In this document: positions 48,019 to 57,336 of the stretch, piece by piece | How positions within the stretch are numbered: the first letter of the stretch is position 1 | How the letters are laid out: each line of letters begins with the position of its first letter | NCBI GenBank assembly: GCA_030158125.1 | Contig: JAOATL010000002.1 | Coordinates: 33,672-97,671, forward strand | Source of the DNA: Limnohabitans sp. | Lineage (GTDB): Bacteria; Pseudomonadota; Gammaproteobacteria; Burkholderiales; Burkholderiaceae_C | Length of the DNA stretch: 64,000 nt | Reading direction: 5' to 3' | Position numbers and translations under genes: made by a program | Notes under the pieces: generated by a model | Told to the model about the DNA's origin: nothing | The model's input: only the letters and a program-made list of their open reading frames with translations | Databases searched by the model: none

Positions 48019-50264
48019 CACAGACTCCTTTGTGAATGTGCGGCGCCCTGGACTGCACGTTGTGATTGGCGTTTTCGCCAAGCCCGCCATGCGGGCCAAG
48101 CGGCGGCCAGTATCAACAAGGGCAGCGTCAACAAGGGCCACCAAATGGCCTGATTCCATTCCTTGATTTTGCTGGTTCGAAGCTGGGCATCCACTTTCAA
48201 ATACGGCAAGCTGTCTCGAATAATGTTGGAGGGCTTGCCATTGCCAACCCATTGGTGATAAGCACCGCCAAACTCTTCAGACCAGCCATACAACATGGGC
48301 ATTTCGTCTTGCATGATTTCAATCATGCGGGCAATCATGGCTGCGCGATCTGGCGTGTCGTCCAAATCCTTCATGCGATCAAAAAGTTGATCGAACTCAG
48401 GGTGCGCAAAGTTGCTTGAATTTTCACCGTCAAACTTGGCCTTTGAATTGGGGCCGTAAAGCAGAAATAGGAAGTTTTCGGGATCTGGATAATCCGCCAG
48501 CCAGCCCCAGAAGAAGAATTGCGCAGAACCCTTGCGCATCTTGTCTTGGAAACGGTTGTAGTCCGTATTGCGAATTTCAATTTGGATGTTTAATTTGGCA
48601 AACTGCTTGGAAACCCAGTCCAGTCGGGCTTTGTAGCCCGGGCCCACACCCTGCGTGTCGTAATTCAAAACCAAGGGCTGCCCTGTTTTGGCATCTCTGC
48701 CATCGGGATAGCCGGCTTCGGCCAGCAGTTTTTTGGCTACGTCGATGGACTTGCGTTTGTATTTTCCATCTGCGGCCAGGTCATAAACAACGGGATTCGG
48801 CTTGGATAAATTGTTGCCGAACAAGCCGGGCACCACAACGCTGTGATTGACTTGTGCGCGGTCGTCTTCAAAAATAGACACATACTCTTCAAAGTCAAAC
48901 GCGATGGCCAAGGCTTGCCGCAACTTTTTATTGCGCACTCTTTCCTCGGGTGTTTTACCAAGACCCACGACAGGGTCTAACCAATTAAAACCAAAATGCC
49001 AAAAGCCCACTTGAATGGTGCTTGGCAATTGAATCTTCCTTTCAAGCAATTCTTTCGCGCGCCCTGTACCGTCCTGGATTGAAACTTGATAGCCGATGCC
49101 CGGTTCGCCTCGCTCCAGCTGAGGTATGTCGTAGTAGCCCTGGATGAACTTGGTCGCGACAGAAGTACCCTCTTTTTCAATCACAGATACCACTTTGTCC
49201 ACGAAAGGTGTTTTAAGTCCACAGTCTTTCAGCAGGCCTTTTTCTTTGTCCCCTACCTCCCCCTCACAGGGGTAAGGTACGCCGCGATAGTTGGGATTAC
49301 GAACCAGCTCCATGCGTGCGTTGGGGATGTACTCGGTCAACATGTAGGGGCCGGTTCCAACGGGCCAAGTGTCGGGGTTCAAATTGCGGCGCGACATTCC
49401 AGCTTGCGCATAAAAAGCATCCACTTCCCATGGAATGGGGGCAAAAAACGTCATGGCCAGCCAGTATTTGAACTGGGGATACTTGCCCACAACGCGGATT
49501 TTCAAGGTGTGCGAATTGACGATTTCCACCCCTGGCAATGCATGCTCTCTGAAATCAAGCCATGGCAAGTGACCAAAGGGGCCAACTTCTCGAGCTGATT
49601 TGCCTTCTTTGATTTTTTCGTTAAACGCCTTGATGTCTTTGCCATACTGAGCCAAGCCCACGATTTTTTCGGACAAAAATCCAAACGAGGGCGATTTGAT
49701 GCGTGGCGTGGCCAAGCGCTTGATGGCGTAGGCGTAGTCCTCCGCCAACAACTCACGAGTTCCCATATGCTCAAAGTCGTAAGGCCTGCGTTTACCGTCG
49801 AGATCTGACTCTTTCAGAGAAAGATACCGGTATTGGCCATCTTGCGTTTTGGCAAAGGCAGGATGAGGCTGATATTGGATACCCTGCTCAATTTTCAGTT
49901 CAAACACACTTTCTGCAATTTGATCTGCGGGTGTTGAAAGCGGCACCTCACGGCCATCTTTGCCAATGAATTTCACGCTGGGCAGCTCCGTCAATGTACG
50001 GGGCTCTAACTCGTAGGGACGCTTCAAATAATGGTATTTGAGTGGCGGCTCGTATACAGCATAAGTCCAAGGTGTTTCGTTGTTACTGTAAGACGATGTC
50101 GAGTCCAAATGTTTGGGTGATTCTTGGTAAGAACTGAAAAGAACGTTCTCAGCCAGCATGGCCTTTGGCACCGGTTCATTGGAGACGCCACCGCATGCAT
50201 TGAGCAAAAAAATGAGCCCGAAAATTGCAGAGAAACGCTGTAAACGTTGAGTTGAACTGAGCAT
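48018..50264 (-). CDS. ABC transporter substrate-binding lipoprotein (peptide family SBP_bac_5)
   Basis: 748 residues. A lipoprotein signal ends at Cys24 (FLLNAC), so it is anchored to a membrane facing the periplasm. The SBP_bac_5 fold follows: YEPPLKYHYLKRPYELEP, VGTGPYMLTEYIPNARMELVRNPNYRG (in parts) and FFWGWLADYPDPENF. A hydrophobic stretch near the C-terminus (WPLLTLPLLILAAAWPAWRAWRK) is unusual for a binding protein and may be a second membrane anchor. The ATG at 50264 is preferred over a TTG five codons upstream. It is the first gene of the importer operon. Confidence 0.93.
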   Translation of the reverse strand: MLSSTQRLQRFSAIFGLIFLLNACGGVSNEPVPKAMLAENVLFSSYQESPKHLDSTSSYSNNETPWTYAVYEPPLKYHYLKRPYELEPRTLTELPSVKFIGKDGREVPLSTPADQIAESVFELKIEQGIQYQPHPAFAKTQDGQYRYLSLKESDLDGKRRPYDFEHMGTRELLAEDYAYAIKRLATPRIKSPSFGFLSEKIVGLAQYGKDIKAFNEKIKEGKSAREVGPFGHLPWLDFREHALPGVEIVNSHTLKIRVVGKYPQFKYWLAMTFFAPIPWEVDAFYAQAGMSRRNLNPDTWPVGTGPYMLTEYIPNARMELVRNPNYRGVPYPCEGEVGDKEKGLLKDCGLKTPFVDKVVSVIEKEGTSVATKFIQGYYDIPQLERGEPGIGYQVSIQDGTGRAKELLERKIQLPSTIQVGFWHFGFNWLDPVVGLGKTPEERVRNKKLRQALAIAFDFEEYVSIFEDDRAQVNHSVVVPGLFGNNLSKPNPVVYDLAADGKYKRKSIDVAKKLLAEAGYPDGRDAKTGQPLVLNYDTQGVGPGYKARLDWVSKQFAKLNIQIEIRNTDYNRFQDKMRKGSAQFFFWGWLADYPDPENFLFLLYGPNSKAKFDGENSSNFAHPEFDQLFDRMKDLDDTPDRAAMIARMIEIMQDEMPMLYGWSEEFGGAYHQWVGNGKPSNIIRDSLPYLKVDAQLRTSKIKEWNQAIWWPLLTLPLLILAAAWPAWRAWRKRQSQRAVQGAAHSQRSL

Positions 50265-50330
50265 GATTGTGTATTTCAAGAGATGCTGTACTTTATATCA
50301 AGCAGGTGTGAGTTGGTGAAGTGCAGGCAT

Positions 50331-50363
50331 GCAAAAAAAACGCCTCGTTGAGGAGGCGTTTTT
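50331..50363 (-). terminator. Bidirectional intrinsic terminator after TonB receptor 1
   Basis: An 8-bp perfect stem (50339-50346 with 50353-50360) and 6-nt loop are flanked by eight A on the left and five T on the right. Read on the minus strand it ends with a run of eight T, 24 bp after the receptor's stop codon. It can also act on the plus strand. Confidence 0.88.
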
Positions 50364-50386
50364 GAGGCCGGTCCGGACAGGTCAGG

Positions 50387-53266
50387 TCAGTTAAAACTGT
50401 ACTTTGCAGTTAAGCGTGTATAGCGGCCTGTGTTGTTGTACAAGCCTGAGTTGTAGCCCTGTTGAACGGTTGTACTGGTGTTGGAACCTGGGTAGTAAGG
50501 TGCTGCTTTGTCAAACACGTTGGCAATGTTCACACCCAATTGAAGGTTCTTGATGCCGTTGTACATGTAGCCCACATCAAATGTCTTCCATGAAGGAACT
50601 TTGCAATCTGGGTAATAGGTGCTGTACAAAGGCACGCCCCCCAAGGACGTGGCTGTTTTGGGTTGGCCTGAACCATAGTGGCAATAGGCAACAGGATACT
50701 CGGTTGCACCATCAAATCGACGCATCATCGAGATGGCGGTGGTCATCTTCATAGAGGCCAAGAAGATGTGTGAGCCTTGCTCCAATGCGGTCGACAGCGT
50801 GAACCGATTGCGCGGAATAGCGCCCACCGATGTCGCCCAGTCGTTCAAACCACCATAGGTACCGACGGCATTGCGCATGAAGTCGCCAGGCGCCTCTGCG
50901 CGCAAGTAGGACATCAAGTGCGTCATCTTGAAAGATGAGGTCAAACGGCCATACGCGCCAAAATTGTTTCGCGACTTCAACTCAAGGTCAATGCCGGTAA
51001 TTTCAGTTGCGCCTTGGTTGACCCACGGCGTTTTGACAGCAATCAGAGGGCCAGTTCCTGGAATGGGATTGCCATTGGCATCTTTCAACTGGTTCAACGG
51101 GTTGGTATCACGTGTGATGGCATCCGCTGGAAAGCGATCAGGGTGCTCCAACAAGTAGGTTGCACTGCCCAAAGCCACTTCATTTTCTTGGCGAACCTTA
51201 TAGGTATCGATCAGAACATCAATGTCCTTGGTGGGTGAGTAAATCATGCCAATAGAAAAGCCCTTGGATTTTTCTGGCTTGAGTTCAGGGTTAGATCCAC
51301 CAACACCCGAAACGCTTTTGGAACAATCCGTTTGATCGGCACCTGCGACTGGTGTCACACCATCTGGGCAGCGAATTGGATCAACGGTGCCGTTCAGGAA
51401 AAATTGTGCGCCGCCAGATGCCACTTGAGAAAGTGCTGGTGCGCGGAAGCCTTCGGAGTATGTGCCTCTGAATGCCAAACCTTGTTGGGCTGTCCACTTG
51501 GCACCAACTTTGGGCACGAAGTTGGTTTTGAAACTTGGGTACTTGTCCAAGCGGCCTGCAAAATCCATTTCAAAGGTTTTGTTAAATGGTGTGCGTACTT
51601 CAAAGAAAGAAGAAACAACATCACGTTTACTTTGAATCGCCGTGGTCGACAACCCCAAAATATCGCCACGGGCATTGGCTGGATCGGGATCAATGGTCAA
51701 GCGTTCCTGGCGTGCTTCGACACCCGCCGCAAAACCTATTTTCCCACCAGCCAACTGTCCCAACTCTGTGGAAGCCTTGGCGTCCCACTGCACAATTTCT
51801 GCAATGCCAACGTTTGTCAAATCCTTGGTGATGGTGGGGTCGGCAGCAAGGGATGCCAGTGACCGATTTTCAGTTGTCAACTTGCGCAAGGTGGGCAAGT
51901 ACAAAAAGCCATACGCTGTTTCTTCACGGCGCGACTGATTCCACAGCACGGCACTTTCCCAATCCCAAGCACCTTGAACGCCCTTCAGACCCGCCACGGC
52001 GCGGGCATTTTGGTTGAGCAAATCGGTGCCAGTTTTTAAGTTTTCAAAACGGTATGCAACTGCCGTTCGCGCATCCTTGAACGGATTGTCTGGGTGGCCA
52101 ATTGGCAAAATGGCTTGGAACGGTTCAGCAATGCCGCCTACCAAAAAGTTGGTGGTGGGTGAGGTGCCGCTGATGGTGCGCGCAGGTGCGCGGTAAGTTC
52201 GCTTGGTGTCGTTGAAAGCAAACTCCCCAAATGCAGAGAGATTTTCGTTGATGCGAAATTTGCCGATGCCCAACAGGCTAAAGTCTTCGCCGGCAGTCTG
52301 AACATCGGTGCTTGCATCGCCGTCGTAGTTACAGAAAGTTCGACCCGACAAGAAACTGGAGGCGGAAATGCCATAGGCAGATCCTCCCACCAATTGCTTG
52401 GCGGGATCACACTTGGCATTGTTCAAAATATTGGGCGATGTGGCCGTGCCGGAAGTGAAAAAGGATTTTGAGTTCAGTGCCCGCTCTTTGAAGAAAAATG
52501 CTTGGTCACTGACGTAGCTGTAATAGGGAATCAAGCGGTTGTTCATCGCCGCGTATTCCGCAGCACGGATATCAAACGAGCCATCGCGAACAGTAGTTTT
52601 GTTTTGAGTCGACACATCAAAAGACAACATCAAGCTTTTGCCATCGGCTTTGTAGTCGCCCACACCCTAGGTGCCATTGACGTTACGACGTCCAAACTCT
52701 TGGTTGTCATTGGCGCCGATGCTTGTTGAGACCTCGCCCCCCACAAATCCAGTTTTGGTGATGAAGTTAATCACGCCGGCCATGGCATCTGAACCATAGA
52801 CTGCAGAGGCGCCGTCTTTGAAAATTTCGATGCGTTCAATGGCAGAAATTGGAATGCTGTTCAAGTCGTACAAAGTCGACTGCCCATTGTTGGGGTTGGC
52901 ATACGCAGACGGCGTCATGCGCCGTCCATTCAACAAAATAAGGGTTGAGGTGGAACCCAATGCCCGAAGCGATGCGGTGGCCACACCACGAGAAAAACCA
53001 TTTTGATCGGGTGTGTCGTTGTAGCCTCCAACCCCCATAGAGGGCACAGCTTTCAACAGTTGCAAGGCATTGCTCGCACCCGATTGTTGAATTTCTTGTG
53101 CCGTGATGGTTTGGATCGGCGACGTACCCTCTTTGTCGGCACGTTTCAAGTTTGACCCAGTGATGGTGACTTCTGCAAGGCCGGTCGGTTGTGCAACAAC
53201 CACGGGGGCCACACTGCTGGACAGCAGGGCCATGATGGCCAGGCTAATTTTGGAGTGCTTCAACAT
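50387..53266 (-). pseudogene. TonB-dependent outer-membrane receptor interrupted by an in-frame TAG
   Basis: Without the TAG this frame would give 959 residues. The N-terminal 199 codons encode a signal peptide (ALLSSSVAPVVVAQ), a start of VTITGSNLKR and a plug domain with LILLNGRRMTP and DGASAVYGSDAMAGVINF. Codon 200 (52667-52669) is TAG. The same frame resumes at once with GVGDYKADGKS and runs through a complete beta-barrel to AKYSFN at 50387. No base is lost, so it is a point nonsense mutation, not a frameshift. The ATG at 53266 has an AAAGG site. Function if intact: TonB-energised uptake of an unknown ligand. A sequencing error or strain polymorphism is possible. Confidence 0.85.
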
Positions 53267-53429
53267 CAAGCGACCTTTCGTTGATCAAATTTGTTAGATT
53301 TAACGTTTTAATCTATAAAGTGATCGAAAGTACTTAGGATTAATGCTGAGGCGCAGACCGACAAGCCGAAAAAAGACTGTTTAGGTATTCAAATTTTCCG
53401 TAAATAGATACAAAGAGATGCGTTAAATT

Positions 53430-53520
53430 CCGTCAGGGCTCAGTGCGGAGGCACTGCACGCTCAGTCCTTGTTGCGAACAACCAACAGCGTGGAGGAACC
53501 AGGCCCAGAGGACGGCGTGT
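53430..53520. other. Structured GC-rich intergenic segment upstream of fabI, unassigned
   Basis: The 289 bp between the receptor start and the fabI start contain no convincing gene. The left part (53267-53429) is AT-rich and probably holds divergent promoters. The right part is GC-rich and can fold: CAGTGC-GGAG-GCACTG at 53441-53456, an outer stem 53457-53462 with 53487-53492 enclosing GTTG-CGAA-CAAC at 53471-53482, and a possible closing stem GGGC/GCCC. I do not match it to a known riboswitch. It could be a leader or a small RNA on either strand. Confidence 0.3.
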
Positions 53521-53555
53521 CAAAATGCGATATCGATAACTTAAGAATTCTCAAA

Positions 53556-54341
53556 ATGAGCTTTTTAGCTGGCAAAAAAATATTGATCACTGGCGTGCTG
53601 TCCAATCGTTCCATTGCCTACGGCATTGCCAAAGCATGTCATCAGCAAGGCGCAGAACTGGCCTTCAGCTATGTGGGTGAACGTTTCAAAGACCGCATTA
53701 CAGAGTTTGCGGCAGATTTCGATTCCAAACTTATTTTCGATTGCGACGTGGGAGACGATGCCCAAATTGACAAGCTCTTCAAAGACCTGTCTGTGCATTG
53801 GCCTCAATTTGATGGCTTTGTACACAGCATTGGCTACGCGCCTCGCGAAGCCATTGCCGGCGACTTCATTGAAGGCCTCAGCCGGGAGGGTTTTAAAATT
53901 GCACACGACATCAGCGCCTACTCGTTTCCCGCCATGGCCAAGGCCGCCTTGCCTTACTTGCGTGAAGATTCAGCACTTTTAACCTTGACCTATTTGGGCG
54001 CACTCAAAGTTGTCCCCAACTACAACACCATGGGCTTGGCAAAGGCTTCGTTGGAGGCCTCGGTCCGGTATTTGGCAGACTCTCTTGGTCCCAAGAAAAT
54101 TCGCGTCAACGGCATCAGCGCTGGCCCGATCAAAACCTTAGCGGCAAGCGGCATCAAAGACTTTGGCAAGATCCTCAGTGCAGTCGCTGCGGCATCCCCC
54201 ATTCGCCGAAACGTCACAATCGAGGATGTGGGAAATACCGCGGCCTTTTTAATGAGTCCACTGTCAGCAGGAATTTCGGCAGAAATCGTCTATGTCGATG
54301 GCGGCTTCAGCCATGTGATGGGAGGCATCGGCGAAGCTTGA
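53556..54341 (+). CDS. fabI: Enoyl-[acyl-carrier-protein] reductase (NADH), FabI
   Basis: 261 residues. FabI features are [20 protein letters not shown] (family-specific long cofactor loop), [11 protein letters not shown] and the Tyr-x6-Lys active site in [10 protein letters not shown]. It performs the last reduction of each fatty-acid elongation round and is the triclosan target. The frame is open upstream to 53469, but the ATG at 53556 gives the canonical N-terminus. It stands alone between two TonB receptor genes and ends in its own terminator. Confidence 0.97.
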   Translation: MSFLAGKKILITGVLSNRSIAYGIAKACHQQGAELAFSYVGERFKDRITEFAADFDSKLIFDCDVGDDAQIDKLFKDLSVHWPQFDGFVHSIGYAPREAIAGDFIEGLSREGFKIAHDISAYSFPAMAKAALPYLREDSALLTLTYLGALKVVPNYNTMGLAKASLEASVRYLADSLGPKKIRVNGISAGPIKTLAASGIKDFGKILSAVAAASPIRRNVTIEDVGNTAAFLMSPLSAGISAEIVYVDGGFSHVMGGIGEA

Positions 54342-54370
54342 TGCAGAGGGGCCATTTCATCACCTCAAAA

Positions 54371-54398
54371 ACAACGCCTTCAGGCGTTGTTTTTTTTT
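54371..54398 (+). terminator. Intrinsic terminator after fabI
   Basis: A perfect 8-bp stem (54371-54378 with 54383-54390) closed by a TTCA tetraloop is followed directly by eight T on the plus strand, 30 bp beyond the fabI stop. Confidence 0.93.
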
Positions 54399-54490
54399 AA
54401 CACTGCTCAAAATCACAATAGCATTTTTCACGAAATTGTCAGATATTAGTGGAATGAGTAACTGAAATGTAACTTTTGGTCTTTTCCGCA

Positions 54491-54508
54491 CCAAACACAA
54501 GTGTTTGG
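54491..54508. promoter_or_regulatory. 18-bp perfect palindrome upstream of TonB receptor 2
   Basis: CCAAACAC and GTGTTTGG are separated by AA, forming a perfect dyad 66 bp before the receptor ATG. The position and symmetry suit a dimeric repressor operator. No T-run follows, so it is not a terminator. The surrounding 54399-54573 is AT-rich, and an AAAGGA site precedes the ATG by 8 bases. Confidence 0.4.
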
Positions 54509-54573
54509 ACTTTGGGAAAAAGGCCAATTTTCATTGCTAGCTCATATTCAATTAGTTACAAAAGGATTAAAAA

Positions 54574-57252
54574 ATGCCTCGATTCAAAATCAGCACCCTG
54601 AACCGCCACCTGTGGCTGGCTTTCGGTGGCACTGCTTTGACAATGGCGAGCCTGCAAGTTGCACAAGCTCAACAAGTCGATACCGTGACCATCACCGGCT
54701 CTTCCATCAAGCGTTCGATTGAAAACCAAAGCGCCCTGCCCGTTTCGATTTACTCTGCAGAAGAGTTGAAATCTGTTGGCGTGACGTCAACAGAAGAAAT
54801 CGTGCAACGCATTACAGCCAGCCAATCCAGCACGGGTGGCAGCCAAAGCATTGGTTCTGGTACTGGCGGCGGTTCTTACGCCAGCCTGCGCGGCTTGGGT
54901 TCTAACAAAACTTTGATTTTGTTGAACGGTCGACGTTTGGCCTTCTTCGGCATTGGCGCTAGCGCTGTTGACTTGAACGCGATTCCTTTTGCGGCCCTTG
55001 ATCGCATCGAAGTATTGCGTGACGGTGCATCGGCCATTTACGGTACTGACGCTGTTGGCGGCGTGATCAACTTCATTACCAAGCGTGACTACCAAGGCGT
55101 TGACATCGCAGTTGACAACACCTTCCCCTCCACTTCTGGTGGCCAGATCAAGCGCTTCACCTTCTCCGGTGGCCAAGGCTCTTTGTCTAAAGACGGTTAC
55201 AACTTGTGGTTCTCTTTGGACAACAAAACACAAGCTTCTGCCAAAGCCACGGACCGTGCTTTTGGTGCAACCGGTGTGATTCCTGCCAACGGTTTGAACA
55301 AAACTTCTGGCACCACATTCCCTGCCAACTTCAACTACTACAACACAGCTGGCGCCATCAAATCTGGCAACATCACAACGCCAAATTGCGCGCCTCCTGG
55401 CTCTTTGTACCAAGGCGGCACAACTTGCCGTTATGACTACACCTCTGCCATTGACATCATTCCTGAAACAGAGAACCTGAACATCAACGCCAAGGGCTCG
55501 TTCCGTTTGAGCGATAGCCGTTTGTTGACCGTTGAAGCGGTTCACTCTGAGAACACCAACATTGCACGCGTGGCACCGGACCCTGTGACAGGCATGTCCA
55601 TGCCAACCACAAGCCCTTACTACCCATCGACCATGGCTGGTTTGGACACAAGCAAAAGCTTGCTGGGCATTGGCTGGCGCATGGTGCCAGCTGGCCGTCG
55701 CGAAAACACATCCAACTCCACAGCCAACCGCGTTGTGGTTGACTTGGCAGGTGTTGAAGGCGCATGGGACTACAAAACTGGTTTCTACTCAGCTTCCAGC
55801 ACCGTGTCTGACGGCCCCACCAATGGCTACGTGAGCAAAGCCAAAATTCAAGCTGGCGTAACCAGTGGCTTGCTGAACCCCTTTGGCGCCAACACACAAG
55901 CCGGTTTGGACTACATCGATGCAGCCAAGGCACGCGGCACATTCTCCACAGGCCGTGGCACAGCAACTGGCGTTGACGCACGCTTCAACCGCGACTGGTT
56001 CAAGATGGACGGCGGCAACGCGGCCATTTCTTTGGGCGCAGAAGCTCGTCGTGAAGGTTACTCAACCAACACCGACGATGACTTGGTCAACAACGTGCCA
56101 TCAGCTGGCCGCAGCCCCTACCACGTCAACGATGCGTCACGCACTGTGACTGCTGTGGTTGCCGAGGCATTGTTCCCAGTGTCCAAGCAATTGGAATTGC
56201 AAGCCGCCCTGCGTGCTGACAATTACAGTGACTTTGGCAGCAGCGTGAATCCTAAAGTTGGCTTCCGTTACACCGTGTCCCCCACTGCTGTGATCCGTGG
56301 TTCAGCCAATACCGGCTTCCGTGCACCTTCCTTAGATGACGTGTTTGGCCCTCAGTCACGCACCTTCTCTAGCAACGCATACGATGATCCCATCTTGTGC
56401 CCAGGCGGCAATGCAACAGCGGCAGGCATCACATCACGTGATTGCGGTCAGCAAACGCAAGCTTTGAACGGTGGTAACCCAGACGTTCAACCTGAGAAGT
56501 CAAAAGCATTCAGCATCGGTACGGCCTTCCAGCCAGCCAAAAACTTGCTGATGACTGTTGACTATTGGAACGTGCGCGTGAACAGCCAAATTGGTTCGTT
56601 CCCAGAGCAAACCATTTTTGACGATCCTGCAAAATACGCTAGCAAAATTGTTCGTTGCAACACGATCAGTGCTGCCGAAGCCGCTAATTGGGAGCGTTGC
56701 CAGGTGGTTGCAGGCTCTAACGCCATTGCCTACATCAAAACATTGACCGACAACTTGGGCAATGTGAAGACCAACGGCTTGGATTTCAGCGCTGCTTATT
56801 CCACAGTCATTGCTGGCATGAAGACCAACTTCAACTATGACGGTACGTTTGTCAACAGCTACAAATACCAACGTGAAATCAATGGCGAGTACATTGAAAA
56901 CGTCGGCAAGTACAAAGACTCCAGCCCCATCTTCCGTTGGAAGCACAACCTGTCTACCACTATGGCGCAAGGTAACTACCGTTACAGCGCTGGCGTGCGT
57001 TACATGTCTGGTTACACCGATGAAAACGCTGACCCTGATTACATCAATGAAGTTAAAGCTTACACATTGGTCGATTTGGGCGTGAGCTACACAGGCATCA
57101 AAAACCTGACATTGGGCGCCGTGTTGCGTAACGTGTTCGATGCGAAGCCACCATTCTCCAACCAAGGTGCTACGTTCCAACAAGGTTACGATCCACGTTA
57201 CACAGACCCCCTGGGCCGTGCAGTGGCTTTGAAAGCGAACTACAAGTTCTAA
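54574..57252 (+). CDS. TonB-dependent outer-membrane receptor
   Basis: 892 residues. A signal peptide ends near ASLQVAQAQ, then VTITGSSIKRS, a plug domain with LILLNGRRLAFFG and DGASAIYGTDAVGGVINFITKR (in parts), and a 22-strand barrel with the terminal Phe (ALKANYKF) needed for outer-membrane assembly. The ligand cannot be read. It is similar in layout to the interrupted receptor on the other side of fabI and could be its paralogue. The frame is intact and ends in a strong terminator. Confidence 0.93.
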   Translation: MPRFKISTLNRHLWLAFGGTALTMASLQVAQAQQVDTVTITGSSIKRSIENQSALPVSIYSAEELKSVGVTSTEEIVQRITASQSSTGGSQSIGSGTGGGSYASLRGLGSNKTLILLNGRRLAFFGIGASAVDLNAIPFAALDRIEVLRDGASAIYGTDAVGGVINFITKRDYQGVDIAVDNTFPSTSGGQIKRFTFSGGQGSLSKDGYNLWFSLDNKTQASAKATDRAFGATGVIPANGLNKTSGTTFPANFNYYNTAGAIKSGNITTPNCAPPGSLYQGGTTCRYDYTSAIDIIPETENLNINAKGSFRLSDSRLLTVEAVHSENTNIARVAPDPVTGMSMPTTSPYYPSTMAGLDTSKSLLGIGWRMVPAGRRENTSNSTANRVVVDLAGVEGAWDYKTGFYSASSTVSDGPTNGYVSKAKIQAGVTSGLLNPFGANTQAGLDYIDAAKARGTFSTGRGTATGVDARFNRDWFKMDGGNAAISLGAEARREGYSTNTDDDLVNNVPSAGRSPYHVNDASRTVTAVVAEALFPVSKQLELQAALRADNYSDFGSSVNPKVGFRYTVSPTAVIRGSANTGFRAPSLDDVFGPQSRTFSSNAYDDPILCPGGNATAAGITSRDCGQQTQALNGGNPDVQPEKSKAFSIGTAFQPAKNLLMTVDYWNVRVNSQIGSFPEQTIFDDPAKYASKIVRCNTISAAEAANWERCQVVAGSNAIAYIKTLTDNLGNVKTNGLDFSAAYSTVIAGMKTNFNYDGTFVNSYKYQREINGEYIENVGKYKDSSPIFRWKHNLSTTMAQGNYRYSAGVRYMSGYTDENADPDYINEVKAYTLVDLGVSYTGIKNLTLGAVLRNVFDAKPPFSNQGATFQQGYDPRYTDPLGRAVALKANYKF

Positions 57253-57290
57253 TCACACACAATCCGGACAGTGTGTCTGGGTTGGATATC

Positions 57291-57321
57291 AAAAAACCGC
57301 TCCTAGGAGCGGTTTTTTTTG
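57291..57321. terminator. Bidirectional terminator between TonB receptor 2 and the RND operon
   Basis: A perfect 9-bp stem AAACCGCTC/GAGCGGTTT with a CTAG loop spans 57294-57315. A T-run follows on the plus strand and an A-run precedes it, giving a T-run on the minus strand too. It lies 41 bp after the receptor stop and 16 bp from the convergent RND stop, so it can serve both. Confidence 0.9.
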
Positions 57322-57336
57322 GCGCATGCAATGGCT

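Noticed and set aside
47041..48252. Longer DppB-type permease starting at 48252
   Set aside because: The extra residues overlap the binding-protein gene in another frame and lack permease character; the ATG at 48018 fits family and coupling.
52663..52669. Reading the interrupted TonB receptor as two genes with a GTG start at 52663
   Set aside because: The second piece would be a barrel without signal peptide or plug, and the first a plug without barrel; one gene with a nonsense codon is simpler. TAG is not a selenocysteine codon.
53430..53520. 6S RNA, riboswitch or integron attC-like site upstream of fabI
   Set aside because: A TTCGCA-like loop and paired arms gave some resemblance, but the conserved 6S central bubble and the paired attC core sites are not present. 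It is kept only as an unassigned structure.
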